From positions 65,010 through 129,009 of the forward strand of contig NZ_MSCP01000002.1 in the NCBI RefSeq assembly GCF_002954715.1: a stretch of DNA of 64,000 nt. The letters are read 5' to 3'. This document shows, in pieces, positions 61,153 to 64,000 of this stretch (position 1 is the stretch's first letter; each line of letters begins with the position of its first letter). This stretch comes from Aliivibrio sifiae. GTDB lineage: Bacteria > Pseudomonadota > Gammaproteobacteria > Enterobacterales > Vibrionaceae. Both the position numbers and the translations under genes were made by a program. Below the pieces are notes generated by a model. The model was not told the origin of the DNA. It ran no database searches and worked only from the letters and a program-made list of their open reading frames with translations.

Positions 61153-64000
61153 TGAACATTGCTGAATATTCGATAAAAAACAAAGTCATTAGCTGGCTAT
61201 TCATTGTTATTCTAACTATTGGTGGTATCACCTCATTCTTAGATTTAGGTCGCTTAGAAGATCCTGCCTTTACGATTAAAGATGCGATGATTATTTCTAC
61301 TTATCCGGGGGCAACCTCAAAAGAAGTAGAAGAAGAGCTAACGTATCCGTTAGAAAAAGCGATCCGTAAATTACCTTACATCGATAAAATCACATCGACG
61401 TCCTCTAATGGAATGTCACAGATCATGGTGAGTATGAAGATGGATTACGGTCCAGATGAATTGCCACAGATCTGGGATGAAATGCGTCGTAAAATTAATG
61501 ATTTGAAACCAACTTTGCCTCAAGGGGTTCAATCTTTACAGATCATTGATGATTTTGGTGACGTGTTTGGCGTAATGATGATGCTGACGGGTGACGATTA
61601 TAACTATGTTGAACTAAAACGTTATGCCGACACATTAACGCGTGAATTAGAACTGATTGATGGCGTAGGTAAAGTGTCTATCGCGGGCGATCAACAAGAA
61701 ATGCTGTTTGTTGAGATCTCACTCGATCGCTTAGCGGCACTGAACCTAGACATGAACACCGTGGCTGGCCTATTAAACCAACAAAATAACGTGGTTCAGG
61801 CGGGTGAAGTATTGGTTAATGGTGAGAGCTTAACTATTCGTCCAAGCGGCACATTAACTACAATTGAATCGTTAGAAGACTTGATTATTCATGGTCGTGA
61901 TACGGGCAATTTGATCCGCTTGAAAGACGTAGCAACTATCAGCCGTGGTACGCAAGAGAAACCGAGCAATGTGATCCGATTTAACGGTAAAGATGCATTA
62001 AATATCGGTTTGTCGTTCGCATCTGGCGTAAACGTGGTTGAAGTTGGTCAACGTGTTCAAGAAGAATTAACCTATTTAGAATCCATTAAGCCAGCTGGAT
62101 TAGAATTGAGCTATTTCTATAACCAAGCACAAGAAGTTGATACGTCAGTTCGTGATTTTATTATCAGTTTAGGTGAAGCGGTTGCGATTGTTATCGTCGT
62201 TCTATTGTTTGCAATGGGTATGCGAAGTGGTTTGATTATTGGTGTTGTATTACTACTGACCGTATTCGGCACCTTTATTCTAATGAGTTACAACAACATT
62301 GATCTTCACCGTATCTCATTGGGTGCATTAATTATTGCGCTAGGGATGTTAGTAGACAATGCCATTGTAGTGGTTGAGGGGATTTTAGTTGGTCTTAAAA
62401 AAGGTCGCACTAAAGTTCAAGCAGCAGCAGATATTGTAAAACAAACGCAATGGCCTTTATTGGGTGCAACCGTGATTGCCATTGCGGCATTTGCTCCGAT
62501 TGGTCTGTCTGAAGATGCCACTGGCGAGTTCATGGGCGATTTGTATTGGGTGCTGTGTTATTCGCTATTTTTAAGTTGGGTAACAGCAATTACAATTACG
62601 CCATTCTTAGCTAATTTATTACTGAAAGAAGAAGATAAAAATATTGGAGAAGAAGAGGAAGCATATAAAGGATTCTTATTCACGGTGTTTGGTTCTTCAC
62701 TGAAGTTTGCTCTGCGCTTTCGTTGGTTAACCGTAGCGTCATTGGTTGGTCTACTTGTGGTTGCGGTGATTGCTTTTGGTAATGTGAAGCAGCAATTCTT
62801 TCCCGCATCAAACACGCCAATGTTTTATGTAGATATGTGGATGCCAGAAGGTACAGATATTCGTGAAACTATTCTGCAAGCAGAGGCCGTCGAAAGCTAT
62901 ATCAATAAAGAAAGTAATATTGAGTTTGTGTCAGCCTCTATTGGCCAAGGTATGCAGCGTTTTGCTCTGACGTATCAGCCAGAAAAAAGCTACGAAGCCT
63001 ATGCGCAATTCCAGATCCGTTCAACTGATCGTGAATCGATGTTCAGCTTGTTAGAAAGCCTGACTAACTCATTAGATAAAACGTTTGATAAGCCGACATT
63101 CCAATTCAAAATGATGGAATTTGGTCCATCGCCAGCTTCTAAAATAGAAGTGCGCATCTCGGGGCCTGATCCACAAATACTGCGTGAGCTAGCAACGAAT
63201 GTTGAAGATATATTATTAACCGACTCTGGTGCACGTAATATTCGACACGATTGGCGTGAACGAACAAAAGAGCTCACACCTGAATTTAACGAATCAAAAG
63301 CACGTCGTTTAGGGATTTCAAAAGAAGATTTATCCAACACATTGCAAATGGCATTCGGTGGTTCAACGCTAGGTATGCTACGTGATGGTACACATACATT
63401 GCCGATTGTAACTCGTTTACCTGAATCAGAGCGTGTGGACTTTGAATCACTACAAAATGTGAAGATCTGGAGTCCGTCACTGCAAACCTATATTCCAGTT
63501 GATCAAGTGATCGATGGTGTAAACTTGGATTGGAGTGAGCCTCTTATTCAGCGCCGTGACAGAAAACGCACTATTACGGTCATGGCTGATCATGACTTAT
63601 TAAGTAACGACACACCTGCAAGTTTATTCGCGCGAATTCACCCGAAAGTAATGGAAATGCCATTGCCAGAAGGGTATGAGATCACATGGGGTGGCGAATA
63701 TGAATCATCAAAAGATGCACAAGAGTCTTTATTTGGTTCGCTGCCGATGGGCTACTTGTTCATGTTTATCATTACAATGTTGCTGTTTAACTCCTTTAAA
63801 AAGCCGCTAGTGATTTGGTTTACAGTTCCGCTTTCTATTATTGGTGTTTCGTTTGGTTTATTGAGTACTAATATGCCGTTTAGCTTTACCGCGTTCTTAG
63901 GCTTATTAAGCTTGAGCGGTATGATTTTGAAAAATGGCATTGTATTGCTTGATCAAATCAACCTTGAATTAGCATCAGGAAAAGACCCATACATAGCGAT
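61152..64000 (+). CDS. RND efflux pump inner-membrane subunit, 3' end outside the window
   Basis: The frame is open from ATG 61152 to the right edge (about 949 codons of an expected roughly 1020-1050). Seen are MNIAEYSIKNKVISWLFIVILTIGG (TM1), LEDPAFTIKDAMIISTYPGATSKEVEEELTYPLEKAIR, TM4 with LIIALGMLVDNAIVVVEGI (proton-relay Asp), and a later TM segment SFGLLSLSGMILKNGIVLLDQI-like region near 63890. AcrB/MexF-like transporters export drugs, bile salts or dyes with TolC. No outer-membrane gene is seen in the window. Confidence 0.93.
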   Translation, partial: MNIAEYSIKNKVISWLFIVILTIGGITSFLDLGRLEDPAFTIKDAMIISTYPGATSKEVEEELTYPLEKAIRKLPYIDKITSTSSNGMSQIMVSMKMDYGPDELPQIWDEMRRKINDLKPTLPQGVQSLQIIDDFGDVFGVMMMLTGDDYNYVELKRYADTLTRELELIDGVGKVSIAGDQQEMLFVEISLDRLAALNLDMNTVAGLLNQQNNVVQAGEVLVNGESLTIRPSGTLTTIESLEDLIIHGRDTGNLIRLKDVATISRGTQEKPSNVIRFNGKDALNIGLSFASGVNVVEVGQRVQEELTYLESIKPAGLELSYFYNQAQEVDTSVRDFIISLGEAVAIVIVVLLFAMGMRSGLIIGVVLLLTVFGTFILMSYNNIDLHRISLGALIIALGMLVDNAIVVVEGILVGLKKGRTKVQAAADIVKQTQWPLLGATVIAIAAFAPIGLSEDATGEFMGDLYWVLCYSLFLSWVTAITITPFLANLLLKEEDKNIGEEEEAYKGFLFTVFGSSLKFALRFRWLTVASLVGLLVVAVIAFGNVKQQFFPASNTPMFYVDMWMPEGTDIRETILQAEAVESYINKESNIEFVSASIGQGMQRFALTYQPEKSYEAYAQFQIRSTDRESMFSLLESLTNSLDKTFDKPTFQFKMMEFGPSPASKIEVRISGPDPQILRELATNVEDILLTDSGARNIRHDWRERTKELTPEFNESKARRLGISKEDLSNTLQMAFGGSTLGMLRDGTHTLPIVTRLPESERVDFESLQNVKIWSPSLQTYIPVDQVIDGVNLDWSEPLIQRRDRKRTITVMADHDLLSNDTPASLFARIHPKVMEMPLPEGYEITWGGEYESSKDAQESLFGSLPMGYLFMFIITMLLFNSFKKPLVIWFTVPLSIIGVSFGLLSTNMPFSFTAFLGLLSLSGMILKNGIVLLDQINLELASGKDPYIA

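Overview
The window reads as chromosomal DNA of a low-GC gammaproteobacterium of the Vibrionaceae, most likely an Aliivibrio (A. fischeri-like). This is inferred from the AT-rich composition, from vibrio-type gene content (StcE/TagA-type M66 metalloprotease, UhpABC-T, mannosylglycerate PTS operon, RND pump with two adaptors) and from the high density of LysR/AraC regulators, which would suit a second chromosome. No search was run to confirm species. I see no rRNA, tRNA, CRISPR array, intact transposase or integrase.

Layout. 1-2.7 kb: the 5' part of a secreted M66 mucinase-like protease, running off the left edge. 2.8-11.3 kb: regulators next to small redox or hydrolase genes (LysR, flavin reductase, MarR with two operators, DUF3861, lipoprotein hydrolase, YdhF-type aldo/keto reductase, GNAT), with gene relics (MepA tail, LysR effector fragment). 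11.3-18.1 kb: a probable regulon of an OprB-type porin, two secreted M19-dipeptidase-like proteins lacking most canonical metal ligands, a DUF3299 protein and two overlapping AraC regulators; a 12-bp motif recurs in three promoter regions. 18.2-22 kb: relics of an MBL-fold hydrolase and a TetR regulator, then two old-yellow-enzyme genes. 23.3-25 kb: a tripartite HipBST toxin-antitoxin operon. 25-28 kb: LysR/DoxX pair, acetyltransferase and a Cys-rich small protein.

28.1-32.9 kb is the most unusual stretch and looks like a small acquired conflict or defence island. It holds a zinc-less sirtuin translationally coupled to a cREC (cyclic-phosphate-processing receiver-like) gene broken by an in-frame stop, a divergent WYL regulator followed by a GIY-YIG-like protein, and a facing operon with a second GIY-YIG paralogue, an unknown partner and an intact cREC protein with a C-terminal extension. 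The right edge is an in-frame junction with the tail of a destroyed LysR gene.

33-38.7 kb: two regulator/MFS-exporter pairs and a LysR gene. 38.8-48.6 kb: a hexose-phosphate module (manA, uhpC-uhpB-uhpA, uhpT) interrupted by three genes of unknown role (secreted protein, FAD oxidoreductase, membrane protein). manA and uhpT carry the same promoter module: a CRP-like site plus two direct repeats 22 bp apart, which suggests that both are UhpA targets and that imported mannose-6-phosphate is fed to ManA. 49-58 kb: a SnoaL-like secreted protein and an AraC regulator, then mngR and divergent mngA-mngB-manA for 2-O-alpha-mannosylglycerate uptake and hydrolysis, with an 18-nt perfect inverted repeat around a consensus CRP site. 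58-64 kb: TetR divergent from two lipoprotein adaptors and an RND pump that runs off the right edge.

Stretches without a gene: 39972-40477 holds the manA promoter module and a palindrome before the next gene. 27948-28347 holds two hairpins and nothing else recognised. 48408-48757 holds the uhpT promoter module. 22007-22306, 5158-5484 and 25030-25251 hold nothing convincing beyond a terminator at 5440-5463.
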